Shown here piece by piece: positions 1-9,639 of a stretch of DNA of 64,000 nucleotides (position 1 is its first letter; every line of letters starts with the position of its first letter). The notes beneath the pieces are model-generated. The model was not told where the DNA came from. It made no database searches and saw only the letters and a list, made by a program, of their open reading frames with translations. The position numbers and the translations under genes were made by a program. This stretch comes from Actinomycetaceae bacterium. GTDB taxonomy: Bacteria; Actinomycetota; Actinomycetes; Actinomycetales; Actinomycetaceae. The DNA lies in contig JAUNLF010000008.1 of the NCBI GenBank assembly GCA_030532405.1, positions 17,146 through 81,145 of the forward strand, read 5' to 3'.

Positions 1-408
1 GCTACGCGTTTCTAGAAGGGGAGTGGGGGCGGACGGTTCAGAGACCTCTGGGGCTTCGAGGGGGCCAGGATTTGTTGGATCCGATACCGGCGTTTCGCTA
101 GCGTCATCGCCCTTAGGATCCACTGTGTTAAAGTCTGGGGCGACTTCGGGTTGCGGGTCTCCTGCGGGTACGTCTGTTTGACTTTGATCCGCGTCTTCAT
201 TCGGATCTAGTGTGCCTGTACCGAGGTTTTCTGCAGCTGGATTTTCCTGTAGCGGATCCGAATTATCGGCGCTAACAAGAGTAGCCGCACTGGGCCTCAC
301 GCCGGTGTCAACACTTAAGGTAGTTGTCGCCCCCGCAGGCACAGTGCCTATGGCAAGAGAGCTAAAAACTACAACCGTAGATAACAAACCTTTAAACTTC
401 ACGTTCAT
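1..408 (-). CDS. secreted protein, N-terminal fragment (runs off left edge)
   Basis: The minus-strand frame is open from an ATG at 408 to the window edge, giving 136 codons of a longer protein. The first ~30 residues form a classic Sec signal peptide: a short basic start (MNVKFKG), a hydrophobic core and a likely cleavage after PAGA. What follows is a low-complexity segment rich in Asp, Pro, Glu, Ser and Thr, typical of a linker between a signal peptide and a cell-wall or enzymatic domain in surface proteins. No catalytic domain is inside the window, so the function is unknown. It is divergent from the CW-binding epimerase at 552. Confidence 0.6.
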   Translation of the reverse strand, partial: MNVKFKGLLSTVVVFSSLAIGTVPAGATTTLSVDTGVRPSAATLVSADNSDPLQENPAAENLGTGTLDPNEDADQSQTDVPAGDPQPEVAPDFNTVDPKGDDASETPVSDPTNPGPLEAPEVSEPSAPTPLLETRS

Positions 409-551
409 TACGGACCTGCTGTGATGGGGGATGGGTTTACCTAAAAGTATCGATCTAAATGGGATTGAAAGTTTGGTGATCGATGCTTTTTCAGGGATGC
501 TTACATATATTGGAAGTCTACTGGCTAAAACGGACTGGGACGAGTGGATAA

Positions 552-2423
552 ATGATCGTGTTGCGTAAAGCTCTCGCCGTATCGGGAGCACTTGCCCTAC
601 TGGGTGGATTCATCTTCTCAAACGGTGCGGTGGCAAGCGAAACTTCATCGCAGCTCTCGGACAAACGCCTGTCCGGAGAGCGGCCATCCCAAACCGCTGT
701 GGCAGTAGCTGAGAGCACATTCGTTAAGCCCGAAACCGTATACCTTGCCCCCGAAAAGAGTGTAGTCAACGCTTATGCGGCTGCGAGCCAACAGGATGGA
801 CCAATTTTCGCGGTTCCGAAAAAGCGTTTGCCCGAAGCGGTGGGTACCTATATTCAACAGGTAACCCCCGAACGAGTGGTGCTGCTTGGGCAGGCTGATC
901 AGTTCTCTGAAACGCTCGTGGATGAGTTAGCCGCTAATTCAAAAGTTGTGCGTGTAGAGGGCCAGTCGCAAACGGAAATTTCCCTGGAACTTGCAAAGAC
1001 TACCTACCCGAGTCCGGACAGGGTGTACCTCGTGGACGGATACCTAACCTCCGCGGTGCCTTCTCCCGACGCGGTTGCGGCAGGCGCGCGCCAAGATGGT
1101 CCTGTCATCCTATTGCCCGCACACCAAGACATGCCCACAGACGTTGCGAAGTACATCAGCGGCGCCAAAGAGGTAATTCAAGTTGGTGCAAAGCCCTTTG
1201 GAAACCAGGAGGTTAGCGACCTCAGGGCGGGGCGCGATCGTATTACAACCGCCACCGAAGTTCAAAGTGGTGAAGTTGGGGGCAAAATCTACCTGGCTAA
1301 AGCGAATTCCGTAGCGGGCTTTAACGCCGCCCTCAATGTGAACGACGGATCGGTTCTCTTGGCTAGAGATCAGCTTCCAGCCGAGGTTTGCGCGCATATC
1401 TACTTCAGGCAACCCGAAGAGATCGTGGCAATTGGTAACACTGATGAGCTGAAAGACTCTGTTCTTGAACAGGCAAACGAGTGCCTTACAAAGGGCTGGG
1501 AAACCAGCGGCTACGAAATGCGTGAGATTAGCGAAGACTTCTACGACTCTGAACTCATGTCGTACACGACCCACGAAGATCGGGCAGTATGCGACAAAAT
1601 GATGACCCTCGATGGTGTGCACATGTGTGCTCCCGATGGGGTAAGGATTATTCGCGTTGATGGTGAAGAAGCATACAACTACACGAGTATCTCCCAACTA
1701 GCTCTGTACAACATCTCGCAGTACAAGAAGACGGGTACGGAGCGATTCTTGCAACGCGCGGTTACGCAAGCGGAGGCAATTATTGACCTGAGCGAGATGC
1801 GTGGTGAAGAAATGTGGTTGCCCTACGATTACAACTTCGCCCTCAACGGTGAGAAGGCTTTTACCATCAAGGCGCCCTGGTTCTCCGGCATGGCTCAGGG
1901 GCAGGCACTTTCGGTGTTCTCCAGACTCGCAATGTTGCAACCCGATGTCACAAAATGGGCAGAAACGAGAGACGCGCTGTTCGCAACTTTCAAGCAGATT
2001 GATCGTTACCCCGAACCGTTCTCGCTATCGTTTTCCAACGACTATTACATGTGGTTTGAAGAATTTGCGGGCTCAACCCCGCCCCTGATGGTGCCGAACG
2101 GGCACATGTTTGCAATCTTCGGACTCTACGATTACTGGGAGTCAACCAAGGATTCGCAAGCCCAAGAACTATTAGACGCGGGGCTAACTACGATTCGTGA
2201 CGCGTATGGGATCTATCGAAATCCTGGTGAGATGTCTTCATACTGCACGTACATGCCGCGTTGTCGTCCGATTCAGCACGTGAAGTATCATGCGATTCAC
2301 GCGATGCAGCTACACTTCCTGTACCTAATGACTGGCGATGAAGAGTTTGAGAGGCAGTCCGAGGAACTGTTCGCGGACTTCCACGAGATCGATGAGGAGT
2401 CTGGCTGGGGGCTCGTTTGGTAG
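552..2423 (+). CDS. cell wall-binding repeat 2 protein fused to a D-glucuronyl C5-epimerase C-terminal-like domain
   Basis: A secreted protein of 623 residues. Residues 1-29 are a signal peptide (MIVLRKALAVSG..., cleavage near AVA-SE). Residues ~38-320 hold three cell wall-binding type 2 repeats (PF04122-like), each beginning near an R/V-x-x-G/R-x segment with a QDGP or NDGS turn; three repeats is the usual set that binds anionic wall polymers. Residues ~370-620 resemble the C-terminal catalytic domain of heparan glucuronyl C5-epimerases (PF06662), with Tyr-rich helices such as YNYTSISQLALYN, NDYYMWFEEF and the HVKYHAIHAMQLHFLYL helix. It probably acts outside the cell on uronic acids of a surface glycan; substrate is inferred from the adjacent polysaccharide locus. 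It converges on the flippase with a 2-bp gap. Confidence 0.75.
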   Translation: MIVLRKALAVSGALALLGGFIFSNGAVASETSSQLSDKRLSGERPSQTAVAVAESTFVKPETVYLAPEKSVVNAYAAASQQDGPIFAVPKKRLPEAVGTYIQQVTPERVVLLGQADQFSETLVDELAANSKVVRVEGQSQTEISLELAKTTYPSPDRVYLVDGYLTSAVPSPDAVAAGARQDGPVILLPAHQDMPTDVAKYISGAKEVIQVGAKPFGNQEVSDLRAGRDRITTATEVQSGEVGGKIYLAKANSVAGFNAALNVNDGSVLLARDQLPAEVCAHIYFRQPEEIVAIGNTDELKDSVLEQANECLTKGWETSGYEMREISEDFYDSELMSYTTHEDRAVCDKMMTLDGVHMCAPDGVRIIRVDGEEAYNYTSISQLALYNISQYKKTGTERFLQRAVTQAEAIIDLSEMRGEEMWLPYDYNFALNGEKAFTIKAPWFSGMAQGQALSVFSRLAMLQPDVTKWAETRDALFATFKQIDRYPEPFSLSFSNDYYMWFEEFAGSTPPLMVPNGHMFAIFGLYDYWESTKDSQAQELLDAGLTTIRDAYGIYRNPGEMSSYCTYMPRCRPIQHVKYHAIHAMQLHFLYLMTGDEEFERQSEELFADFHEIDEESGWGLVW

Positions 2424-2425
2424 CC

Positions 2426-3718
2426 CTACTCTGTGTCCGCCTGGGAATCGTATAGGCGACATGCCCTCAAAGTTAAAAAAACAAGACCGATAAGAGCTAC
2501 AGACATGAGTGACGCAAGAAGCCAGGTGGTGCTAACTACATCCAGCCCAAAATGTGAGCCGGTAAGAACAGCACCCAACCCTGTCACCATGTAAAGAACT
2601 GCGAAAGCCAACATCTCGTGTTGCCTTTGAGTTACCACAAACACCGTGGAAATTGGGGAGGTCACGATATTCATATAAAGCCAGGGCACAAGGGCGCGTG
2701 CGATCTCGCCGGACATATCCCAGCGGCTTCCGAGGTAAATTGGGAACAGCCAGGGGGCTATCAGGAAAATAATCAGGAATGGACCAAACCCAAACGCCAG
2801 TGATACCTTGACCGATTTCTTCGCCAAAGGTAACAGCCCGCCTCTTGGGGTGTCTGCAAAACGCTGAAAGAAAACCTGGGAAATTGCACCGTTAATCAGC
2901 GTGACTGGAGCCTGCATTAGAAGCCATGCCTTGGTAAACTGACCGACCGCATTCGCGGAAAAAAGCGCTGCAATCAAAAGGTTTATTCCCTGTAAGCGGA
3001 TAGCGTCAACCAAAGCGTTGGGGCCGTTTAACAAAGGCATTCGACGAAATCGTTTAAGAAGTTCAATTGAGGTCGCTGTTGCTTCACCCTCGTTCTTGAC
3101 GCGTCTGCGCCCCTTCCACATCAGAGTTGCGGCCGCGCCGGCCTGACCTACTATCTGGCCGACTACCAATCCCACGATCCCGCCGATTGAGAATAGCGCC
3201 AGTATGATCTGAAAGATCTGCACTGAGCTACGCATTTGTACGCGGTTAATAGAGATAACTTTGAACTGCTGGGTTTTTGTAAACCAAAAGCTGAAGGAGT
3301 TTACCTGAGCTAGTGTGAACACAAGCAGACCCGTCACCGTCATCCAGGGGCCCAAGTGTGGATATCCTACGGCGCTTGCGACCGTATCTCCTAATGGAAT
3401 CATCAACAGGGTGGTCAAGACGGAAACGATCGTGATAATCCCCGTCACCGCCCCGCGGAGGCGACGGGCGTTCGCGAAAGTATCGGTAATGACGATCGCC
3501 ATATCGTACCTGAGACCCGCGATTGTAGTAATCGTGGTTGCAACCGCCAAGATTACGGCAAACTCGCCGGTTTCTTCGGGTGAGTAAAGTCTGGAAATGA
3601 TGGGCTCGAGCATCATTACAATAATCTGCGCCAGCACCGTACCCGTCAGCAATGTGGAGATATTACGAGCCGAAGGGTATTTCAGGGTAAATTTCTTCCA
3701 TCGCTCATTGAGAGACAT
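2426..3718 (-). CDS. Wzx-type polysaccharide flippase (MOP superfamily)
   Basis: A 430-residue integral membrane protein with about 12-14 hydrophobic segments, the length and layout of lipid-linked oligosaccharide flippases (O-antigen/teichuronate translocases, MATE-like MOP superfamily). The N-terminal region NISTLLTGTVLAQIIVMML and the following SRLYSPEETGEFAV segment match the typical first helix and loop of this family. It would move undecaprenyl-linked repeat units across the membrane. It lies 18 bp downstream of the GT4 gene at 4843 on the same strand, suggesting one transcript. The locus also carries a Wzm/Wzt transporter 14 kb away, so two export routes coexist. Confidence 0.8.
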   Translation of the reverse strand: MSLNERWKKFTLKYPSARNISTLLTGTVLAQIIVMMLEPIISRLYSPEETGEFAVILAVATTITTIAGLRYDMAIVITDTFANARRLRGAVTGIITIVSVLTTLLMIPLGDTVASAVGYPHLGPWMTVTGLLVFTLAQVNSFSFWFTKTQQFKVISINRVQMRSSVQIFQIILALFSIGGIVGLVVGQIVGQAGAAATLMWKGRRRVKNEGEATATSIELLKRFRRMPLLNGPNALVDAIRLQGINLLIAALFSANAVGQFTKAWLLMQAPVTLINGAISQVFFQRFADTPRGGLLPLAKKSVKVSLAFGFGPFLIIFLIAPWLFPIYLGSRWDMSGEIARALVPWLYMNIVTSPISTVFVVTQRQHEMLAFAVLYMVTGLGAVLTGSHFGLDVVSTTWLLASLMSVALIGLVFLTLRACRLYDSQADTE

Positions 3719-3736
3719 TTTAAGTTTCCCCCGGTC

Positions 3737-4843
3737 TTATCGGATCAAGTCCGTGTAAAGCTGTGCCAGTTGATCCGCGCCAACCCTGGCAGCACGGTTG
3801 TGTATAACCCACTCGCGGGAAGCCTCACTTATAGCTTGAAGATCAGCGTTAGACATGGCGATGACCTCTGCCATTGTCCGTATCAGCGCCTCTGGATCGT
3901 ACTCGCTAATCAACCATCCTAGGCCAGGCGCAACCATCTCGGGGGTGCCGCCGACCGCGTTTGCTATAACGGGCGTGCCACACGCCTGGGCCTCGAGTAG
4001 TACGAGCCCCGCCGCCTCCTGGCGGCCGTGCCAGGTCTTAGTAGGTAACACGAGCACGTCCGCCATACGCAGGTGATCGCGAACTTGCGCCCTAGACAAC
4101 GAGCCTAGAACGCGGATGTGAGGGTATCGGTCGGCCTCGCGTAATAGACGTGGTAGGTGAGGTCCGGTGCCAATCACCTTCAACGTGTGAGGGGCCTTCT
4201 CGTACAGACTCCGAGACGCTTCAGTTAAGTCCAAGATTCCTTTTTGATCGCTGAGAGCACCGACGAAAACGAAGTTACGAAGTTCTTCGTATTTGTCTAC
4301 TTTCTTGCCAGGGCTAAAGAATTCGGTGTCGACGCCCTGGTAGATAACTTCCAGCTTGGATTCGTCAACGCCGCGAGTGCGCGCCTGATTCGCAAGATAT
4401 TCAGATACGGCTACGATCCTGTCGGATCCTTGTAGAGCCGATTGTGTGTTGAATCGGTTCCACAGGGCAAGAGGCGCTACGTCCTCGGAATCGATTGTAA
4501 AAAGGTCGGTTCCGTGAACGGTTGTAATCATCGGAACGCCTAGATTCTTTGACGCATTCAGTGCGGGTAAGCTCCAGGTTGAGGCGTGCTGATGTATGAT
4601 ATCCGGTTTCGCCTGCTCGATTTGGCGTCGCATTTTTCCAAGCCGAAGGTACTTTAGTTTTTCACGATTTGAAAAGCTCAGTTTAGACGCGGTCGCTTCG
4701 TGAATGTGAAGGTTTATTTCGGGGGAGACGTCGGCGGCTAAGGTGAAAAACTCCCAGTCGATGCTTGGAAGTGCGAGGGCGTGTTCAACCGCGAAGTAGG
4801 TGGGCGGAATCCGAAGTGTTCCCTTTGTGAGTGCGACCCGCAT
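3737..4843 (-). CDS. glycosyltransferase family 4 (GT-B)
   Basis: The 368-residue protein starts at the ATG at 4843 (MRVALTKG), which has a GGAGGG Shine-Dalgarno 6-7 bases upstream; the longer open frame to 5038 lacks one and has non-protein-like composition. It has the two-Rossmann GT-B layout: an N-terminal acceptor domain with HQHASTW and VHGTDLF segments, and a C-terminal nucleotide-sugar domain with VGALSDQKGI, a VIGTGPHLPRL strand and the E-x7-E motif region in RQEAAGLVLLEAQACGTPVIA. It adds a sugar to the surface polysaccharide. Donor and acceptor cannot be read from sequence. Confidence 0.8.
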   Translation of the reverse strand: MRVALTKGTLRIPPTYFAVEHALALPSIDWEFFTLAADVSPEINLHIHEATASKLSFSNREKLKYLRLGKMRRQIEQAKPDIIHQHASTWSLPALNASKNLGVPMITTVHGTDLFTIDSEDVAPLALWNRFNTQSALQGSDRIVAVSEYLANQARTRGVDESKLEVIYQGVDTEFFSPGKKVDKYEELRNFVFVGALSDQKGILDLTEASRSLYEKAPHTLKVIGTGPHLPRLLREADRYPHIRVLGSLSRAQVRDHLRMADVLVLPTKTWHGRQEAAGLVLLEAQACGTPVIANAVGGTPEMVAPGLGWLISEYDPEALIRTMAEVIAMSNADLQAISEASREWVIHNRAARVGADQLAQLYTDLIR

Positions 4844-5105
4844 GCATCCCTCCATGTCAGTAGGCGTGGCCTTTCGTTTGTTCCAATCCTGACATTCACC
4901 CGGCTCTTGTGTACCGGGAGAACCTGATAGTCGTAAAGATTTTGACCGTGCGCGGTGCTCCATATGATATCGCGTTACCAATCTCGCTCTTGCGCACCGG
5001 TGCAACATGATCGGACCGCTGGTTTTGACATGTAGCATGTTAAGGCACAGCGAAGCAAGATGGCAGATGAATTAGCAAATGCCGGGGTGTCAGGGAGGAA
5101 TACAA

Positions 5106-7163
5106 ATGTGGTTGCAGGCGGTGCCTCAATTTATAGGGCTACTTGCACTGTTGTATATCCCGGGATATTTCGTTCTTAGGGCTTTTTGGTTCTCTAAGAG
5201 GCAGTCCCTGGCGGGTGCCCCTGTCACCTTCTCTGCGATTATAGCCCTGCAGGGAATCTTGTGGGACATGGCGGGGATCGCGTGGCGCCCGCTGACAGTT
5301 TTGCCTGTGTATGCCTTGATTGGGGCTGCTAGCATTTTCATTTTGGTGGAGCGCGGCGGCTCGTGGCAACGCCTGTTCGTCTTTACCGCGCCCTTAGATA
5401 ATTTCTTTCGCACTGGTGACGCGGGCACTGTTGGCAGCGATGATTTTTGGCGTGGCTGGGGCAATCAGCCAAGGCCGTCCGTTTCCAAATCCACGGCTGT
5501 GCTACTGGCCCTAATGATGCTGGTTGCAGTTGCTACGATATCTGGGCCGATGCTCGTTATAAACCCGCAGATTCCGCTTCAAGGATGGGACCCGGTCTTC
5601 CACGCAAATGGAATCGCAGTGGTGGAGCAGACTCAGTCGGCGTCATACTTCGGGTCTTTGACCGCTCTTTACGGCTTGGATACAACTCCAACGAACTATG
5701 CAGTTGCATGGCATGCAATAGCTAGTTTGGTTGCAACTGCACAAAATGTGATCGTCTCCATGAACGCGTTCATCGTGGTTATTAGCGTACTTTGGATAAC
5801 CGGAGTGTGGGGGCTAATAAGGTCACTGGGACTGGATAACCGCTACGTATTGGCAGGTCTTGCAACTATTGCTGCAATGCTGGTTTTTCCGACTTACCTA
5901 ACATCAACCTACCCGCCCATTCCGAATGCTTTTGCGGTAGCACTATTGCCCGGGTTTTTAGCTCTTGTTGCGATAACTGTTCGCGAAGGGGTCCGGGACC
6001 AGTCGGTTAAGGTATTTGGTATTCGAGTTTTGGCACTGTTATTGCTTGCCGTGGGGTCACTGTTTGTACATCCGTCCATGATCACATCTTTGGCACTACT
6101 GCTTGTAGTGCCATTTACCGGATTGCTTGTAAAGTTCTTTATGAGGGCACCCAGGCGTCATAAGCTTGTAGCTCTGGTGTTTTCCATAGCCCTAATACTG
6201 GCAACTGTGCTAACCCTCATTCTGGTGCCGAGTTTCCAAGAACGGTTGCGTGCGCAACTGACCTACGATACTACGCCGGGAGTGCTCGATTCGGCACTGC
6301 TTAAGACCGTCACGGCCTGGCCGATGCTCGGGGCCGAAATGGGAAGAAACAATGCCACTGCACTACTGCTGTTACAGGCGGGACTCTTCGTACTGCTGGT
6401 TTTTGGAGTGGGCACCCTAATAGTGAAGAAATCGCGACGTTGGCTCATCTTGGTGTGGCTAGTCACCGCGGTTCTCACATTCACAACAATGGCGAGGCAA
6501 GGCCCATTCGTAGCCATTGCGGGGTTGTGGTATATGAGCCCGCATCGGGCTATGTCACTGCAACAAATACCGATGGCAGTACTGATTTCAATCGGTCTAG
6601 TAACGTTTATTCAGTTGGCACGTAAACTAATCGTGAGTGCACGCGCCAGGCGCTACTTTACAGCTGGCTTCCTGATCATAGTCCAGCTCGTTGTTGCAGG
6701 ACTCTCGCTGGGCCCACGTAGCTACATGATTAAGGATGCGTGGGGCTACAGGCGCCCCGCGTTTGCAATGGTGTCCGAAGACGAAACAGCTATGCTTTAC
6801 AGACTTCGTGATCAGCTCCCGACGGACGCAATTGTGCTGGGTGACCCGAGCACAGGGGCTGGATTTGTAAAGGCAATCACAGGTAGAGATGTAGTATTTG
6901 CGCAACTATACGTTCGTGAATCAAATGAGAGGGAGTGGTATCTGGCACGCCACTTGTCAGATATTAATACAGATCCGCAGGTTTGCCAGTTCGTGAACGA
7001 GCTGGGTATCACGCACTATTATGCGGATTCGAATTATTTCAACCTGGGTGCATCTATGCGAGAGCGCATGCCGGGGCTCTATCATGTGCCGGTTTACGAT
7101 GGGTTTGAACTCGTTGATTCTGGAGGAACCGCGGACGTGTACGAGATTACTGCGTGCAGGTAA
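5106..7163 (+). CDS. polytopic membrane protein, DUF6541-like (paralogue of the protein at 12227)
   Basis: A 685-residue membrane protein; the start at 5106 (MWLQAVPQF) is chosen because a GGGAGGA ribosome binding site lies just upstream. It has about 12 hydrophobic helices followed by a soluble C-terminal domain of ~130 residues (GDPSTGAGFVKAITG, then QVCQFVNELGITHYYADS, ending VYEITAC). This architecture matches actinobacterial DUF6541 proteins found in cell-envelope glycan loci and recalls polyprenyl-phosphate-dependent GT-C enzymes, but activity is unproven. The C-terminal pattern is repeated in the gene at 12227. It is divergent from the GT4 gene and probably co-transcribed with the next two transferases. 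Confidence 0.7.
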   Translation: MWLQAVPQFIGLLALLYIPGYFVLRAFWFSKRQSLAGAPVTFSAIIALQGILWDMAGIAWRPLTVLPVYALIGAASIFILVERGGSWQRLFVFTAPLDNFFRTGDAGTVGSDDFWRGWGNQPRPSVSKSTAVLLALMMLVAVATISGPMLVINPQIPLQGWDPVFHANGIAVVEQTQSASYFGSLTALYGLDTTPTNYAVAWHAIASLVATAQNVIVSMNAFIVVISVLWITGVWGLIRSLGLDNRYVLAGLATIAAMLVFPTYLTSTYPPIPNAFAVALLPGFLALVAITVREGVRDQSVKVFGIRVLALLLLAVGSLFVHPSMITSLALLLVVPFTGLLVKFFMRAPRRHKLVALVFSIALILATVLTLILVPSFQERLRAQLTYDTTPGVLDSALLKTVTAWPMLGAEMGRNNATALLLLQAGLFVLLVFGVGTLIVKKSRRWLILVWLVTAVLTFTTMARQGPFVAIAGLWYMSPHRAMSLQQIPMAVLISIGLVTFIQLARKLIVSARARRYFTAGFLIIVQLVVAGLSLGPRSYMIKDAWGYRRPAFAMVSEDETAMLYRLRDQLPTDAIVLGDPSTGAGFVKAITGRDVVFAQLYVRESNEREWYLARHLSDINTDPQVCQFVNELGITHYYADSNYFNLGASMRERMPGLYHVPVYDGFELVDSGGTADVYEITACR

Positions 7164-7183
7164 AGGTGTCGTAGACTCGCTGT

Positions 7184-8338
7184 ATGGCGAACAGAGCAGA
7201 AATACTACTGATCTCATTCTCGAACATTCAGAAGGACGCAAGGGTCTTACGCCAGCTGTCGGTTGTTAAAGAGTTTGGCGATGTTACGACGGTTGGTTAC
7301 GGTGAAAAGCCGGAGGGCGCGACCCATCACATTTCGATTCCGGACAGTAAGCCTTCGCTTCCGCAGACTCCTTTTGGGGTCCTAGCCCTAGGTTTCAGGG
7401 CACACGAGATTGCTGAACTCCAAGCCCCGGGAGCGAAATATGCGCGCGCAAAGCTGACTGGTCGCCAGTACAACGCTGTTATCGCAAATGACGCACGCGC
7501 GTTGCCGCTGGCTTTTGCCGTTAATAACGGTGCTCCGGTTTGGGCTGACCTCCACGAGTGGGCTCCAGAAGAACGTACGCATGTCACCTCTTGGCGACTG
7601 CTGGTAGCTCCTTTGATGGAACACATTTGCAAAAAATACCTACCCAAAACAACAGCAGCAACAACTGTTGGAAGCGAAATCGCCAAACTTTACGAGAAGC
7701 ATTTTGGGGTCTTACCAGAGCTCATGCGGAACACGCCAAACTTTGTTGAGCTGGAGCCATCCGAAACTCCGGATGACCGGATCCGTATGGTTCATTCCGG
7801 AGGCGCAGTATTCGGGCGCAATCTTGAGGCAACTATAGACGTGGCGAAGAGCCTGCAAGATAGGTTTTCGCTTGACCTTTACCTAATTCCCGCCAACGAT
7901 GGGGGAAAATACTTAAAGGAGCTTAGAGAACGAGCGGAGGGCGCGCCTAACGTGACGTTCCATGATCCGGTAAGCCCAGACCAGTTGCCGGTTACTCTGA
8001 ACCAGTATGATTTGGGAGTATTTTGGATTCCTCCGTTTAATACAAATGCAAGACTGACCTTGCCCAACAAACTTTTTGACTTTATCCAAGCTCGCTTGGC
8101 ACTTGCTGTTGGCCCCACCATCGAAATGGTCAGAGTTCTAAACGAGTATGAAACCGGAATAGTTGCTGACAGTTTCGAGCATGAAGACATCGTGGAATCC
8201 CTCAAGAATCTCACTTCTGAGGACATCCGTAGGATGAAGCAAAACTCTGTGAAAGCAGCACGGGATTTGAATTTTCAAAAGGAATCGGAAGTCGCTCGCG
8301 GAATCATGCGCCGACTACTGAAGATCGAGGAGAACTAG
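7184..8338 (+). CDS. putative GT-B glycosyltransferase
   Basis: A 384-residue soluble protein 20 bases after the membrane protein. The N-terminus (ILLISFSNIQKDARVLRQL) is the usual opening of a subset of GT4-like transferases, a WADLHEWAPEE segment follows, and the C-terminal half has a donor-domain-like FWIPPFNTNARLTLPNKLFDF stretch ending in a helix that precedes a GPTIEM loop. The Shine-Dalgarno is weak; translation may be coupled to the upstream gene. Likely a transferase building the same polysaccharide; the specific linkage is unknown. Confidence 0.6.
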   Translation: MANRAEILLISFSNIQKDARVLRQLSVVKEFGDVTTVGYGEKPEGATHHISIPDSKPSLPQTPFGVLALGFRAHEIAELQAPGAKYARAKLTGRQYNAVIANDARALPLAFAVNNGAPVWADLHEWAPEERTHVTSWRLLVAPLMEHICKKYLPKTTAATTVGSEIAKLYEKHFGVLPELMRNTPNFVELEPSETPDDRIRMVHSGGAVFGRNLEATIDVAKSLQDRFSLDLYLIPANDGGKYLKELRERAEGAPNVTFHDPVSPDQLPVTLNQYDLGVFWIPPFNTNARLTLPNKLFDFIQARLALAVGPTIEMVRVLNEYETGIVADSFEHEDIVESLKNLTSEDIRRMKQNSVKAARDLNFQKESEVARGIMRRLLKIEEN

Positions 8339-8346
8339 GAGACCGC

Positions 8347-9543
8347 ATGCTTCTTACAGGGCTGATGGTCAGCCGCATATTTGCGCCGGAACCCTCCGCT
8401 GCTTCCCTCAGGCTCAATGCCGTGAAGGCCGGGCTTGAGAATGCTGGCGCGAAAATGCGAGTGGTTACCACCGCTCCGCCTCCTGGAATCATTGCAGAGC
8501 CTGACAGCTCAATAACGCGAGTGCCCGTTTTGCGTGATTCTGAAGGGTACGTAAAGGGGTACATCTCCTACGCATCTTTCGATATCCAGGCGTTTTTTAA
8601 GATCCTGACTATGCCGAAAACTGATTTCGTGCTGGTGGAGCCTCCGCCAACCACGGGGGCTGTTGCACGGGTCGCGAGTGCGCTTAGAGGTACACCGTAC
8701 TTTTGGTATGCCGCAGACGTTTGGTCGGATGCTACCGAGAGCATGGACGTGCCCCAGGTTGTTAAGACCGTTGTGCGAGGGTTGGAACAGTTCGCGGTAA
8801 GTGGTGCTCGCGGTTGTATTGCTGTTTCGGACGATGTTGCGAAGCGTGCCCGGGAGCTTGGGGCAAAGTCAGTGAAGGTTGTGCCAAATGGTGCTGATAC
8901 AGACCTGTTCAACCCGCACGTGGGTGCTCCTTCAGAGTCGCAAAAGAACGGTATGGGGATCACTAAGCCGTACTTTATTTATGCGGGAACTGCCTCCGGG
9001 TGGCAGGGCGCGGAGCTGTTCGCCCACGCATTTGAAAAGTTCTGGTCACCGGAAAGTGAGGTCCAGTTCCTCTACCTAACTAGGGGAGACGCTGTACCTC
9101 AGCTCGAGGAGATTGCTACCAGAATGAAGGTTCGAGCACAGGAGTTGGGCGTAGATTACACTCCACTGGTTGTGCATAAGACTGTACCTTCGCAGGAAGC
9201 CGCTCAGTGGCAACATGAGGCTCTTGCGAGCTGCGTTTCTATTCAGCCTGGTATCGGCTACGACCTCGCGTACCCGACCAAGGTACTAACCTCACTTGCC
9301 TGTGGTACTCCGGTTATTTACGCAGGTGCTGGCCCGGCTGCAACCGACGTAACTGCGGACGACCTCGGCCTTGCAGTGCCCTACGATGAAAAGTCGGTCC
9401 AAGAAGCCATGAAAACCCTCAAAGAGGCTGACCAAGAACGTTGGGATGAGACGCGCCTATTTAGCTGGGTAGAGAAGAATCGATCCATGAAAGCGGTAGG
9501 CGAAGCTGTGGCACTCTACATCGAAGATAGAACTGAGCTCTAA
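8347..9543 (+). CDS. glycosyltransferase family 4-like
   Basis: A 398-residue protein starting eight bases after the previous stop with a strong AGGAGA binding site. Visible GT-B features are the N-terminal MVSRIFAPEPSAASLRL loop, a linker segment VVPNGADTDLFNPH typical of the domain junction in GT4 enzymes, YFIYAGTASGWQGAELF at the start of the donor domain, and the C-terminal YPTKVLTSLACGTPVIYAG motif that contacts the nucleotide sugar. It is the last gene before a strong bidirectional terminator. Sugar specificity cannot be told. Confidence 0.8.
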   Translation: MLLTGLMVSRIFAPEPSAASLRLNAVKAGLENAGAKMRVVTTAPPPGIIAEPDSSITRVPVLRDSEGYVKGYISYASFDIQAFFKILTMPKTDFVLVEPPPTTGAVARVASALRGTPYFWYAADVWSDATESMDVPQVVKTVVRGLEQFAVSGARGCIAVSDDVAKRARELGAKSVKVVPNGADTDLFNPHVGAPSESQKNGMGITKPYFIYAGTASGWQGAELFAHAFEKFWSPESEVQFLYLTRGDAVPQLEEIATRMKVRAQELGVDYTPLVVHKTVPSQEAAQWQHEALASCVSIQPGIGYDLAYPTKVLTSLACGTPVIYAGAGPAATDVTADDLGLAVPYDEKSVQEAMKTLKEADQERWDETRLFSWVEKNRSMKAVGEAVALYIEDRTEL

Positions 9544-9574
9544 TTCTGCATAGTGCGTGACAGCAGTTACTAAC

Positions 9575-9624
9575 AATTATTGAAGGGGCAACCGGTGTGG
9601 AAACCGGCTGCCCCTTCAATAATT
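9575..9624. terminator. strong bidirectional terminator hairpin
   Basis: A 16-bp perfect inverted repeat (arms 9575-9590 and 9609-9624, AATTATTGAAGGGGCA and its complement) with a further CCGG pair inside. The outer AATTATT/AATAATT ends give an A-tract on one side and a T-tract on the other, so it can stop transcription from both the plus-strand GT gene and the minus-strand wecB gene. Confidence 0.9.
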
Positions 9625-9639
9625 CTTCTAGGAATGGGC

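Noticed and set aside
1110-1697. 195-codon minus-strand ORF inside the epimerase gene
   Set aside because: Fully antisense to a gene with clear domains; no homology pattern or start signal visible.
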